From Bacillota bacterium (GTDB lineage Bacteria > Bacillota > Clostridia > Christensenellales > Aristaeellaceae): a stretch of DNA of 24,980 bases. The stretch is from the NCBI GenBank assembly GCA_023459675.1, contig JAEWTC010000031.1, forward strand, positions 1 to 24,980, in the 5' to 3' direction. Both the position numbers and the translations under genes were made by a program. Shown one piece after another: positions 6,826 through 14,776 of the stretch. Under the pieces are notes generated by a model that did no database searches, was not told where the DNA came from, and saw nothing but the letters and a program-made list of their open reading frames with translations. Within the stretch, counting starts at the first letter, position 1; each line of letters starts with the position of its first letter.

Positions 6826-8508
6826 ATGAATATCTGCATTGGCGGCGCCGCCGGCGACGGGATCGAAACGATGGCGGGAATTCTCGAAAAAATCCTCCAA
6901 CGCTCCGGCTTCTACGTATTTTCCATGCGCGATTTTATGTCCCGCATCCGCGGCGGGCACAACTTTGCGCAGATCCGCTTCGGCGATACGCCCGTTTCCG
7001 CGCATAGAAACGAGCTGGACGTGCTGATTGCCTATGACGAACGCACGGTAAAGGAGCACCTTGCGCGCCTGAAACCGGACGGCGTTCTGCTGGCAAACAC
7101 GGAGCTTGGCCTCACCGACAGGCGCCTGCTGCCCATTCCCATTCAAAAGCTGGCCAAGGAGGCGGGCAGCCCGCGCACCATCGGCGTGGTGTGCATCGGG
7201 GCGCTCCTCAAACGCTTCGGCCTATCGCTTGAGGACGCAGAAGCGGTGCTCAAGGAACAGCTCGCCCCAAAACTGCATGAGCTCAACCTCGCGGCCATCC
7301 GCAAAGGCTATGCCGGCGCGGAAACGGCGCAAACGCTGACGCCGCCCGCCGCAGGAAAGACCCTGTTGGTTACCGGGGCGGAGGCCATGGCGATGGGTGC
7401 GCTTGCGGGCGGACTGCAGTTCTACAGCGCGTACCCGATGTCACCGGCCACGTCGCTGCTAAACTTCTTCGCAACCCATGCGGAGGATTTCCGCCTTGTG
7501 GTGGAACAGGCGGAGGATGAAATCGCGGCTGTGAATATGGCCATCGGCGCGTCCTACGCGGGCGCGGCGGCGATGACCGGCACCAGCGGCGGAGGGTTTT
7601 CCCTGATGGTGGAAGGGCTTGGCCTGGCCGGCATTGCCGAAATACCGCTCGTGATTGCAAACGTGCAGCGGCCCGGCCCCGCAACGGGCCTGCCGACGCG
7701 CACCGAGCAGAGCGATCTGCTGTTTATGTGCTTTGCCTCGCAGGGCGAGTTCCCCCGTATGGTGCTCGCCGTGCGCGATCACGCGGACGCGTTCTACCAA
7801 ACGGCGCGGGCGCTGACATTGGCGCGTAAATACCAGATCCCCGTCCTCGTGCTCAGCGAGCAGTATCTGGCGGATTCCGCGGCCACGATCGCGTCTCCGG
7901 ACTTGCACAAGGCGCTCTCGGTCAACGCGCTGCCGCTTGCAACGGGAGCCGGCGGGGAATACCGCCGCTACGCGTTCACCGAAAGCGGCGTTTCGCCGCT
8001 TGCCGCGCCGAGCATGGGCGAAGCGCTTGTCAAGGCGGATAGCGACGAGCACGACGAGCGCGGGGTAATTACCGAGAGCGCGCAGATGCGAAGCATGATG
8101 GTGGAAAAGCGCGACCGCAAGATGACCGAACTCCGCAAGGAATTGCTGGAGCCGGAGTATACGGGCGCGGAACACCCCAAGGTGCTGCTGCTGGGGTTTG
8201 GGTCCACGAAGAACGCCATTGCGGAAGCCGTAAGCACCTTGAACAAACAGGGAGCGTCCGTCGGCGCGCTGTCGTTTGGCGACGTATACCCGCTGCCTGA
8301 GGAGAGGCTCAAGGCTTACTGGAGCGGAGCGCAGGCCGTGTACAGCGTGGAGCAGAACTTCACGGCGCAGCTGGCCAAGCTCATTCGCATGGAAACAGGC
8401 TTAACCTGTACCGACAGCATCCTCAAGTATGACGGCAGGCAGCTGTCGGTGGACGATATTCTCAAGGGCTTATCGGCCTTGGGAGTTGGAAAGGAGGCGC
8501 ACGTATGA
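6826..8508 (+). CDS. korA: 2-oxoacid:ferredoxin oxidoreductase, fused gamma-alpha subunit
   Basis: Large subunit of an enzyme that oxidatively decarboxylates a 2-oxoacid to its acyl-CoA while reducing ferredoxin. The 560-residue protein joins a gamma domain (about 1-165, starting ICIGGAAGDGIETMAGIL and holding IRGGHNFAQIRFGD at 41-54) to an alpha domain (from about 180). The alpha domain carries YPMSPAT at 203-209, the counterpart of the YPITPSS motif, and EQAEDEIAAVN at 227-237, including the cofactor-facing glutamate. I chose ATG 6826 over an in-frame TTG at 6769 because the latter lies in the -35 element and only 6826 has a ribosome site. It overlaps the beta subunit gene by ATGA. The two-subunit layout with no delta ferredoxin subunit matches KorAB-type enzymes. 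The substrate (2-oxoglutarate, pyruvate or a branched-chain oxoacid) is not fixed by the sequence. Confidence 0.88.
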   Translation: MNICIGGAAGDGIETMAGILEKILQRSGFYVFSMRDFMSRIRGGHNFAQIRFGDTPVSAHRNELDVLIAYDERTVKEHLARLKPDGVLLANTELGLTDRRLLPIPIQKLAKEAGSPRTIGVVCIGALLKRFGLSLEDAEAVLKEQLAPKLHELNLAAIRKGYAGAETAQTLTPPAAGKTLLVTGAEAMAMGALAGGLQFYSAYPMSPATSLLNFFATHAEDFRLVVEQAEDEIAAVNMAIGASYAGAAAMTGTSGGGFSLMVEGLGLAGIAEIPLVIANVQRPGPATGLPTRTEQSDLLFMCFASQGEFPRMVLAVRDHADAFYQTARALTLARKYQIPVLVLSEQYLADSAATIASPDLHKALSVNALPLATGAGGEYRRYAFTESGVSPLAAPSMGEALVKADSDEHDERGVITESAQMRSMMVEKRDRKMTELRKELLEPEYTGAEHPKVLLLGFGSTKNAIAEAVSTLNKQGASVGALSFGDVYPLPEERLKAYWSGAQAVYSVEQNFTAQLAKLIRMETGLTCTDSILKYDGRQLSVDDILKGLSALGVGKEAHV

Positions 8509-9353
8509 CAAACTTTGTGTTTCAGGCCGCGGAAACCGCCTGGTGCCCCGGCTGCGGCAATTTTGATATCGCAAACACGCTGGCGGGGGTGCTCACGGAG
8601 CTGCAGCTTGCCCCAAAGGACGTTCTGCTGGTCGGCGGCATCGGGCAGGCGGCGAAGCTTAATCAGTATGTGAACGCCAACGGCTTTTCCGGCCTGCACG
8701 GCCGCGCCTTGCCCGCCGCGGTCGCCGCCAAAATGATAAACCAATCGCTCACCGTGATCGTAAACTCCGGCGACGGGGATTCCTACGGCGAAGGCGGCAA
8801 CCACTTCCTGCACAATATCCGCCGCAATGTGGATATCACGCATTTCGTGCACGACAATCAGATTTACGGTCTCACCAAAGGGCAGACCTCGCCCACGTCG
8901 GACGCCTGCACCGTGGACCGCACCGGGGCTTGCAACTTAAACCGGCCCATGAACCCGCTGCTGGTTGCGCTGGCGGCCGGGGCAACGTTTGCGGCGCGCA
9001 CGTTCAGCGGCAATAAGGAGCATATGGCCAAAATCATGAAAGCCGCGATCCTCCACAAGGGTTACGCATTGGTGGATATCCTCCAGCCCTGCGTCAGCTT
9101 CAACAAGGTCAATACCTTCGCATATTACAAGGAGCATACCTACGAGCTGGAAGCGGAGTACGATGCCGGAAACCTGCAAACTGCGCTGCTGCGCGCGCTG
9201 GAATACGGCCCGAAAATTCCCATCGGCATCCTGTATCAGGGCTTTGCGCCAACCTTCCACCAGCAGCACCCCGCGATTTTCGGAAACGAACCCATGATCG
9301 CCCACAAAGCCTCCCCGGAAACGCTGCAGGCGCTGCTGAACCGGTTTGCCTGA
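8505..9353 (+). CDS. korB: 2-oxoacid:ferredoxin oxidoreductase, beta subunit (TPP-binding)
   Basis: Beta subunit that binds thiamine pyrophosphate and an iron-sulfur cluster, partner of the gamma-alpha protein. It has 282 residues. WCPGCGNF (13-20) supplies two cluster cysteines (C14, C17); GDGDSYGEGGNH (89-100) with D90/D92 is the TPP/Mg motif; HNIRRN (103-108) and NQIYGLTKGQ (118-127) are typical; C196 in LQPCVSFN is the C-terminal cluster cysteine. The fourth ligand expected in the GIGC segment (C46 in the Sulfolobus tokodaii enzyme) is Q48 here (GGIGQAAKL), so the cluster may use another ligand, such as C135 or C143, or differ in stability. The start overlaps korA (ATGA), implying coupled expression. 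A terminator follows at 9391-9415. Confidence 0.9.
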   Translation: MTNFVFQAAETAWCPGCGNFDIANTLAGVLTELQLAPKDVLLVGGIGQAAKLNQYVNANGFSGLHGRALPAAVAAKMINQSLTVIVNSGDGDSYGEGGNHFLHNIRRNVDITHFVHDNQIYGLTKGQTSPTSDACTVDRTGACNLNRPMNPLLVALAAGATFAARTFSGNKEHMAKIMKAAILHKGYALVDILQPCVSFNKVNTFAYYKEHTYELEAEYDAGNLQTALLRALEYGPKIPIGILYQGFAPTFHQQHPAIFGNEPMIAHKASPETLQALLNRFA

Positions 9354-9390
9354 GGGCGGCAGCCGTATAAAATCATGAAACATCCCAAAG

Positions 9391-9415
9391 CGCGCCGTGT
9401 ACAGCGGCGCGTTTT
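9391..9415 (+). terminator. Rho-independent terminator of korAB
   Basis: Stem CGCGCCG (9391-9397) / CGGCGCG (9405-9411) with a 7-base loop and TTTT at 9412-9415. It begins 37 bases after the korB stop. Confidence 0.8.
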
Positions 9416-9570
9416 GCGTATCAAGGCACGAGGGAACCATCCTGCTGTCTTCCGGCACTCGCCGTGCGCTTTGGTTCGGATCTCATCAAACGGGTTATCG
9501 GCATCCTGTACCCAATATCCTCACATTTACCCCAAACGAAGCGGAAGGGAATGCCCAACGGAGGCCGGAT

Positions 9571-9741
9571 ATGGAACACAAAATAATTTCGCTGCGTCAG
9601 TCCGTGTACGCGCTGTGCGCGCAGTATCCCGAAATCAGGGAGATTCTCGCGGAGATCGGTTTCCGCGATATCACCAAACCGGGGATACTGGAAACGGCCG
9701 TGCGCTTTATGACCATTCCCAAAGGAGCGGCTGCCATGTGA
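9571..9741 (+). CDS. small DUF1858-domain protein
   Basis: A 56-residue protein, too short for most gene callers' thresholds but well supported. ATG 9571 follows GGAGG (9560-9564), and the whole protein matches the DUF1858 domain: SVYALCAQYPEIREILAEIG (10-29), then FRDITKPGILETAVRFMTIP (30-49) and a short KGAAAM tail. In many Clostridia this domain is encoded next to, or fused to, DUF438/hemerythrin-type PAS proteins. None is present here, so this copy is an orphan. Its role is unknown; suggestions for the family centre on redox or nitric-oxide related proteins (ScdA-like). It sits between the korAB terminator and the sugar importer promoter, and I see no clear promoter of its own. The 217 bases from 9354 to 9570 otherwise contain only the terminator. 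Confidence 0.75.
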   Translation: MEHKIISLRQSVYALCAQYPEIREILAEIGFRDITKPGILETAVRFMTIPKGAAAM

Positions 9742-9742
9742 C

Positions 9743-9875
9743 TGCCGTCTGGCAAAAACAAAAACGAAACGAATATATATTCGAAATCGGAAAATATCTA
9801 CTATTCGTCGGAAAAATGTCAATGTTTTATAGAAATATAGGAAAACTGCTATGGTTATTGACATACCAGACGGCA
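9743..9875. repeat. distant 10-bp inverted repeat bracketing an AT-rich segment
   Basis: TGCCGTCTGG (9743-9752) recurs inverted as CCAGACGGCA (9866-9875), 113 bases away. The left copy starts right after the DUF1858 stop; the right copy lies inside the spacer of the importer promoter (9858-9886). Between them is unusually AT-rich DNA containing the perfect 14-base palindrome CGAATATATATTCG (9770-9783). It could be a pair of regulator sites able to loop DNA, or the remnant of a small mobile element. I see no target duplication. Confidence 0.5.
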
Positions 9876-9886
9876 TAATGTATAGT
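9858..9886 (+). promoter_or_regulatory. sigma-A promoter of the RbsABC-type importer
   Basis: Perfect TTGACA (9858-9863), 17 bases, then TATAGT (9881-9886). Transcription should start near 9893, giving a leader of about 118 bases before the TTG start at 10011. The leader has one small hairpin (GTCAAA 9929-9934 / TTTGAC 9941-9946). Confidence 0.75.
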
Positions 9887-9895
9887 ATATTAAAC

Positions 9896-9907
9896 TGAAA
9901 CGTTACG
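9896..9907 (+). promoter_or_regulatory. candidate LacI-family operator at the importer promoter
   Basis: The core AAACGTTA (9898-9905) matches AAnCGnTT in seven of eight positions and is centred about 20 bases after the start of the -10 element. This is nearly the same place as the GAAACGTTTC operator at the aldolase promoter (centre about 18 bases after its -10 start). The likely binder is the LacI protein at 14777-15790. Confidence 0.55.
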
Positions 9908-10010
9908 CATAAAGGGTTTGGGACTTGGGTCAAATCTCATTTTGACGGTCATCAAAGGCTTCCGCTTCGGCGCGAACCTTGGAGCCGGCGGCCGACGAGG
10001 AAGGATACGT

Positions 10011-11513
10011 TTGAACGAAGTCATTTTGTCCATGGAAGGAATTGACAAAACCTTTCCGGGCGTGCATGCGCTGGATCATGTCAGCTTCGACGTACGCAAA
10101 GGCGAAGTCCACGCGCTCATGGGGGAGAACGGAGCCGGAAAGTCCACTTTAATGAAGGTGCTGACCGGCATTTATACCAAGGACGCCGGAACGATCACCT
10201 ACGAGGGCGGGGAAGTGTGCTTTGCCAGCCCGCGCGACGCGCAAAAGGCCGGCATCGTGATCGTGCACCAGGAGCTGAACATGATGGGCCACCTGACCGT
10301 GGCGCAGAACATATATATCGGCAGGGAATGGAAAAAGGGCCTGCTGATAGACGACGCGCGCATGAACGAGGAAGCGCGCAAGTTGTTTGCGCTGCTGAAG
10401 ATCGACATCGACCCGAAAGAAACGATGGCGAGGCTTACGGTGGGCAAGCAGCAGATGTGTGAAATCGCCAAAGCCATATCGCACGAAGCGAAAATCATCG
10501 TGTTTGACGAACCGACCGCCGCCTTGACGGACACGGAAATCGAGCAGTTGTTCCGCATCATCCGCGATCTGCGCCAGAAGCAGTACGGCATCGTATACAT
10601 ATCCCACCGGATGGATGAAATAAAGCAGATTACCGACCGCGTTACCGTGATGCGCGACGGGCAGACCGTGGGCACGCTAGTTACGAGCGAGTGCACCAAG
10701 GACGATATCGTGCACATGATGGTCGGCCGCGTTATTTTCGACGAGCCGAAAACCAGCAGCCGCGTTCCCGCGGACGCGCCGGTGGTGTTGAAGGTGGAAC
10801 ACCTAAATGCCGGCCGCATGGTGCGGGACGTGAGTTTTGAGCTGCGGCGGGGCGAAATTCTGGGGTTCTCCGGGCTGATGGGCGCGGGCCGCACCGAAAC
10901 GGCGCGCGCGTTGTTCGGCGCGGATCCCCGCGACAGCGGCGACGTGTATGTCGAAGGGAAAAAGGTGTCCATTCATTCCCCGCAGGACGCCGTCCGCGAG
11001 GGGATCGGCTACCTTTCGGAAGACCGCAAGCGTTACGGCGTGGTGCTTAAAAAGAGCGTGACTGAAAACTCCACCCTCGCCTGCCTGAAGGATTACGTGA
11101 AACCCGGCGGCTTTATCGACGGCGCGGCGGAAACGCGGATCACCCAGAAAATGGTCAGCGCCCTGAAAACCAAAACGCCCAGCGTCGCGCAGCTGGTGAT
11201 GGACCTCTCCGGCGGCAACCAGCAAAAGGTGGTGCTGGCGAAGTGGCTGATTAGCAACAGCAAAATCCTCATTTTCGACGAGCCGACCCGCGGCATCGAC
11301 GTCGGCGCGAAGCAGGAGATTTACGAGCTGATGAACCGGCTCGTGCAGGAAGGCAAGTCCATCATTATGATCTCCTCGGAAATGCCTGAAATTCTCCGTA
11401 TGTCCGACCGCATCGTGGTGATGTGCGAGGGCAAAAAAACGGCGGAGTTCGACGTGTCGGAAGCCACGCAGGAAAAGATCATGAACGCGGCGACACGCGA
11501 AATCGCGGTTTAG
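10011..11513 (+). CDS. sugar ABC importer ATP-binding protein, RbsA/MglA type
   Basis: Double-domain ATPase powering uptake of a sugar through the two RbsC-type permeases. The N-terminal domain has Walker A GENGAGKST (38-46), signature LTVGKQQ and Walker B IIVFDEPTAAL. The C-terminal domain has a degenerate Walker A (GLMGAGRTE) but an intact LSGGNQQKVVLAKWL and ILIFDEPTRGID. This asymmetry is normal for RbsA. The length is 500 residues, the family standard. I chose TTG 10011 because GAGGAAGGA (9997-10005) lies just upstream and the distance to FPGVHAL then equals that in Escherichia coli RbsA; an open extension back to 9918 has no family likeness. It is first in an operon with the permeases (14 and 31 base gaps) and binding protein. 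The sugar is not determined. Confidence 0.92.
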   Translation: MNEVILSMEGIDKTFPGVHALDHVSFDVRKGEVHALMGENGAGKSTLMKVLTGIYTKDAGTITYEGGEVCFASPRDAQKAGIVIVHQELNMMGHLTVAQNIYIGREWKKGLLIDDARMNEEARKLFALLKIDIDPKETMARLTVGKQQMCEIAKAISHEAKIIVFDEPTAALTDTEIEQLFRIIRDLRQKQYGIVYISHRMDEIKQITDRVTVMRDGQTVGTLVTSECTKDDIVHMMVGRVIFDEPKTSSRVPADAPVVLKVEHLNAGRMVRDVSFELRRGEILGFSGLMGAGRTETARALFGADPRDSGDVYVEGKKVSIHSPQDAVREGIGYLSEDRKRYGVVLKKSVTENSTLACLKDYVKPGGFIDGAAETRITQKMVSALKTKTPSVAQLVMDLSGGNQQKVVLAKWLISNSKILIFDEPTRGIDVGAKQEIYELMNRLVQEGKSIIMISSEMPEILRMSDRIVVMCEGKKTAEFDVSEATQEKIMNAATREIAV

Positions 11514-11526
11514 GAGGATCGAAAGC

Positions 11527-12528
11527 ATGAAAGCGGCACTCCAGAAATTCAAAAGCCTGCGTTTCGTTAAGCTGGTCGGGTTTAACCGCGTGGTGCTGAT
11601 CCTGATTATCTTCCTGATGTACGGGCTTTTCACGCTGCTGACGCCCATCCTTCGCAACGGCTCGACGTTCGTCAACTACAACCGCATTTTAAGCGCGTTC
11701 AACTACGCCTACTTCATCGGCTTTCTGGGGCTTGGGGTGACGTTCGTCATCGCGACCGGCGGCATCGATTTTTCCATCGGCGCGGTCATGTTCTGCTCGG
11801 CGCTGATCTCCGGCTATTGCCTTACGAAGTTCATGCTGCCGCTGTGGCTGTGCCTTTGCATCAGCGTCGCCGTGGGCGCCGCCTTCGGTTCGGTCGGCGG
11901 GTACTTTGTGGCATACCGGCACCTGCCGTCCTTCATCACGTCGCTGGCGCTGATGCTGGTCGCCAAGGGCGTGGGGTCCATCTTTACCAAAACGCAGTCG
12001 GTCACCTGGCCGTCCGACAACCCGGCGACGGACTGGTACCGCAGTCTTGTGAAGTTGAACGGCTTTCCCGTCGGCTTTGCCATCATGATTATCATCGCCG
12101 TGCTGTGCGCGCTGCTGCTGTACCGCACCAAGGCCGGGCGCTATATGCTGTGCCTTGGCAGCAACAAGGAAGCCGTTCGGCTGTCCGGCGTGGACACCCG
12201 CAAATGGGAGATGCTCGCGTATATCATGTCCGGCACGCTGGCCGGCATCGCCGCCATTTTCTACGTCGGCGCGTATACCACGGTGCAGCCCGGCCTTGGC
12301 GATACCTTCAACAACGAAGCCATCGCGGCCTGCGTGATGGGCGGCACCTCCATGGCCGGCGGTTCCGCGTCCATACTGGGCACTGTCATCGGCGCGGTGA
12401 TCGTGGCGCTGATGCAGGAAGGCATTCTGGCAATGGGCTTTACGATTTCGTATCAATATGTGCTGACCGGCCTGATCGTACTTGGCGCGGTAACGGCGGA
12501 TATCATCAGCCGCAAGCGCAAGAACTGA
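11527..12528 (+). CDS. sugar ABC importer permease, RbsC family (1)
   Basis: Integral membrane subunit, 333 residues with eight to ten hydrophobic segments, forming the sugar channel with the next gene product. Family marks are ATGGIDFSIGAV (about residues 77-88, the GG.DLSVG motif) and LGSNKEAVRLSGVD (about 209-222), the cytoplasmic loop that contacts the ATPase. The start ATG 11527 follows GGAGG 13 bases after the ATPase stop. Two different RbsC-like genes in one operon suggest a heterodimeric channel, unlike the homodimer of E. coli RbsC. Confidence 0.9.
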   Translation: MKAALQKFKSLRFVKLVGFNRVVLILIIFLMYGLFTLLTPILRNGSTFVNYNRILSAFNYAYFIGFLGLGVTFVIATGGIDFSIGAVMFCSALISGYCLTKFMLPLWLCLCISVAVGAAFGSVGGYFVAYRHLPSFITSLALMLVAKGVGSIFTKTQSVTWPSDNPATDWYRSLVKLNGFPVGFAIMIIIAVLCALLLYRTKAGRYMLCLGSNKEAVRLSGVDTRKWEMLAYIMSGTLAGIAAIFYVGAYTTVQPGLGDTFNNEAIAACVMGGTSMAGGSASILGTVIGAVIVALMQEGILAMGFTISYQYVLTGLIVLGAVTADIISRKRKN

Positions 12529-12559
12529 CGCTGCGCCATATTATGCAGGAGGCACCGCG

Positions 12560-13549
12560 ATGAACAGACTGAGGAACAACTCCCTGATCAAGAAACTGGG
12601 CGTACAGCGCTTGGTGATCTTTGGCGTACTGGTCATCCTCTTCGTATTTTTCTACGCGATGAGCCCGTCGTTTCGCAAATACTCGACCATCGTCACCATG
12701 GCCAGCTACATGTACTATATCATGCTGATGGCCATCGGCGTAACCTTTCCGCTGATTACGGGCGGCGTGGACCTGTCCATCGGCACGGGCCTGGTGTGCT
12801 ATTCCATCGTCGGCAGTTTTCTGATGCGCCAGATGGGGCTTCCCATATGGTTCGCCATGGTGGTCACCGTCGGCATGGGCGTGTTCTTCGGCTTCGTCAA
12901 CGGCATCGTCGTCGCCAAGCTCAACATTCCGCCCTTCATTACAACGCTTTGCACCATGATGATCGTGCGCGGGCTGGGCTCCATCCTCACCGGCGGCATG
13001 ACGGGCGTATGGCCCATGGCGGGGCAGGAGGGCAGTTGGTTTCGGGATCTGCTGAAATATAAGATCGGGGACACGATCTATCCCGTGGGCCTGCTGATCA
13101 TCGCGGTACTGGTCATCTGCATGTCCATCGTCCTCAACCATTCCCGCACCGGGCGCTATATTATCGCCATCGGCAGCAACAAGGAAGCGCTCAAGCTTTC
13201 GGGCGTCAACGTGGTGCGCTGGCACGTGATGGCGTATGTGTTCTCCGGCTTTTTCGCGGGCCTTGCGGCGATCGCGTACGCGGGTACGTTTTCCTCCATC
13301 ACGCCCGGCACGGGCGCGGGGCTGGAGCTGGACGCCATCGGCGGCGCCATCATCGGCGGCACCGCAATGACGGGCGGCAGCGGCTCCATCGTGGGCACGT
13401 TTTTGGGCGTCTGCCTGATCTCGCTGCTCAAAACCGGGCTTCCCAACGTAGGGCTCCAGGCCAACTGGCAGCAGATCATCACCGGGGTTATCCTGATCGT
13501 TGCCGTGACGATCGACATGATCCGCCGTCACAAGCAAACTGCGATATGA
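12560..13549 (+). CDS. sugar ABC importer permease, RbsC family (2)
   Basis: Second permease of the importer, 329 residues, similar in plan to its neighbour: ITGGVDLSIGTGL near residues 67-79 and IGSNKEALKLSGVNVVRWHV near 206-225. GGAGG lies just upstream of ATG 12560. It resembles the YtfT/YjfF arrangement, where two non-identical permeases work together; that E. coli system takes up galactofuranose, but substrate cannot be carried over from layout alone. After it, a short ACGCC/GGCGT hairpin (about 13550-13563) precedes the binding-protein gene and might allow different expression of the last gene. Confidence 0.9.
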   Translation: MNRLRNNSLIKKLGVQRLVIFGVLVILFVFFYAMSPSFRKYSTIVTMASYMYYIMLMAIGVTFPLITGGVDLSIGTGLVCYSIVGSFLMRQMGLPIWFAMVVTVGMGVFFGFVNGIVVAKLNIPPFITTLCTMMIVRGLGSILTGGMTGVWPMAGQEGSWFRDLLKYKIGDTIYPVGLLIIAVLVICMSIVLNHSRTGRYIIAIGSNKEALKLSGVNVVRWHVMAYVFSGFFAGLAAIAYAGTFSSITPGTGAGLELDAIGGAIIGGTAMTGGSGSIVGTFLGVCLISLLKTGLPNVGLQANWQQIITGVILIVAVTIDMIRRHKQTAI

Positions 13550-13592
13550 ACGCCAGAAGGCGTCATATATATAGTATAAGGGGGGTTATCTC

Positions 13593-14684
13593 ATGAAAAA
13601 GGCGCTGTCTCTGTTTCTGGTACTGCTGCTGATCGTTGGCACGGTATCCTTCGCCGTCGCGGAAGACGCGAAGACCTATTCCTTTGAAATCGTATCCAAG
13701 GGCTTCCAGTCCACCTATTGGCAGGCGGTTCTCAAGGGATGCGTCAGCGAAACCACGAAAATCAACGACGCTGCCGGCTATGAAATGGTGAAATTCAACA
13801 TGGTCGGCCCCGACTCTGAAAGCGATATCGCCGTACAGGTGAACGAGTTTGAGTCGGCGTTGAACGCCAAGCCCGACGCCATCGGCCTTGCCGCTCTGGA
13901 CGTGAACGCGCTCAACGACAACATCGCCGCGGCGCAGGCTGCCGGCATCCCGATCATCGGTTTTGACTCCGGCGTGCCCAATGCGCCCGCAGGCGCGGTG
14001 CTCGCCAATGCTTCCACCGACAACTATGCGGCAGGCGCCGTGGTTGCCGAGAACCTCTACGCCAAGATCAAGGCCCGCATCGCGGCCGCGACTGCGCCTG
14101 TGCGCGTAGGCGAGATCAACCAGGACGCCACCTCTGAGTCCATCACCAACCGCGGCCTGGGCTTCATCGACAAGTTTGTCGAGCTGGCCGCCGCGGACGG
14201 CTTCAAAGTGGCCGTCGTGGGCAACGAGAAGTACGTCAACGATTCCACCGCCAATAAGGTTGCGGAAGCCGACGCCAACGTGATCATCGAAGTTCGCGTG
14301 CCCGCGCAGACCACCACCGAACTGTGCGCCACCGAAGCGGGCGTTGTCTTGAACCAGCCGGATACCATCGCGATCTTCGGCTCCAACCAGGTTTCTGCCG
14401 AGGGCATCATCACCGCCAACGAAATGCTGGGTCTGTGCGGCTCCACCGACGATATGATTATCGCCGTGGGCTTTGACTCCGGCACCGTCATCAAGGCTGC
14501 GGTCACCTCCGGCGTTATGTACGGCGCTGTGACCCAGAGCCCCGTGGGCATCGGCGAAAAACTGATCCAGCTGCTGCTTGCCGCCGCCAAGGGCGAAGCC
14601 GTTGCGGACACCGACACCGGCTGCGCGTTCTACACCTCCGAGAATATCGCGTCCGACGCCATCGCCCCCAACCTCTACGACTGA
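13593..14684 (+). CDS. sugar-binding protein of the importer (periplasmic-binding type I, RbsB-like)
   Basis: Captures the sugar outside the membrane and delivers it to the permeases. It has 363 residues: signal peptide 1-23 (KK charge, long Leu/Val core, cleavage site AVA before E24), then the two-lobe fold of the RbsB/PF13407 family (KGFQSTYWQAVLKGC near 36-50, PDAIGLAALDVNALND near 93-108, GIPIIGFDSG near 117-126). There is no lipobox cysteine, so it should be cut by signal peptidase I and not lipid-anchored, unusual for a single-membrane Gram-positive cell. The ribosome site is a strong AAGGGGGG before ATG 13593. Last in the operon, it is closed by the terminator at 14703-14732. Codon use (many GCC, GAC, AAG) looks like that of a highly expressed gene. 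Confidence 0.9.
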   Translation: MKKALSLFLVLLLIVGTVSFAVAEDAKTYSFEIVSKGFQSTYWQAVLKGCVSETTKINDAAGYEMVKFNMVGPDSESDIAVQVNEFESALNAKPDAIGLAALDVNALNDNIAAAQAAGIPIIGFDSGVPNAPAGAVLANASTDNYAAGAVVAENLYAKIKARIAAATAPVRVGEINQDATSESITNRGLGFIDKFVELAAADGFKVAVVGNEKYVNDSTANKVAEADANVIIEVRVPAQTTTELCATEAGVVLNQPDTIAIFGSNQVSAEGIITANEMLGLCGSTDDMIIAVGFDSGTVIKAAVTSGVMYGAVTQSPVGIGEKLIQLLLAAAKGEAVADTDTGCAFYTSENIASDAIAPNLYD

Positions 14685-14702
14685 TCCTTCACGCGTAACA
14701 AG

Positions 14703-14732
14703 GGCCGCTTCCCGTAAGGGAAGCGGCCTTTT
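14703..14732 (+). terminator. Rho-independent terminator of the importer operon
   Basis: Perfect 11-base stem GGCCGCTTCCC (14703-14713) / GGGAAGCGGCC (14718-14728) with the tetraloop GTAA and TTTT at 14729-14732, 18 bases after the binding-protein stop. It also lies downstream of the convergent lacI gene (stop at 14777), but the minus-strand T-run there is poor. Confidence 0.9.
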
Positions 14733-14776
14733 CCAATGCATCGGCTGCGGAGCGGCCTGCGCGCGGGGGGACGCCC

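Noticed and set aside
9929..9946. Riboswitch in the 118-base importer leader
   Set aside because: Only one six-base hairpin is visible; no conserved aptamer core and no terminator/antiterminator pair.
9918..10010. N-terminal extension of the RbsA-type ATPase from a TTG at 9918
   Set aside because: No ribosome site, no family likeness, and TTG 10011 has a strong ribosome site and gives the standard length.
13550..13592. Separate promoter for the RbsB-like gene
   Set aside because: A TATAGT-like hexamer is present at 13570-13575 but no acceptable -35 at the right distance.
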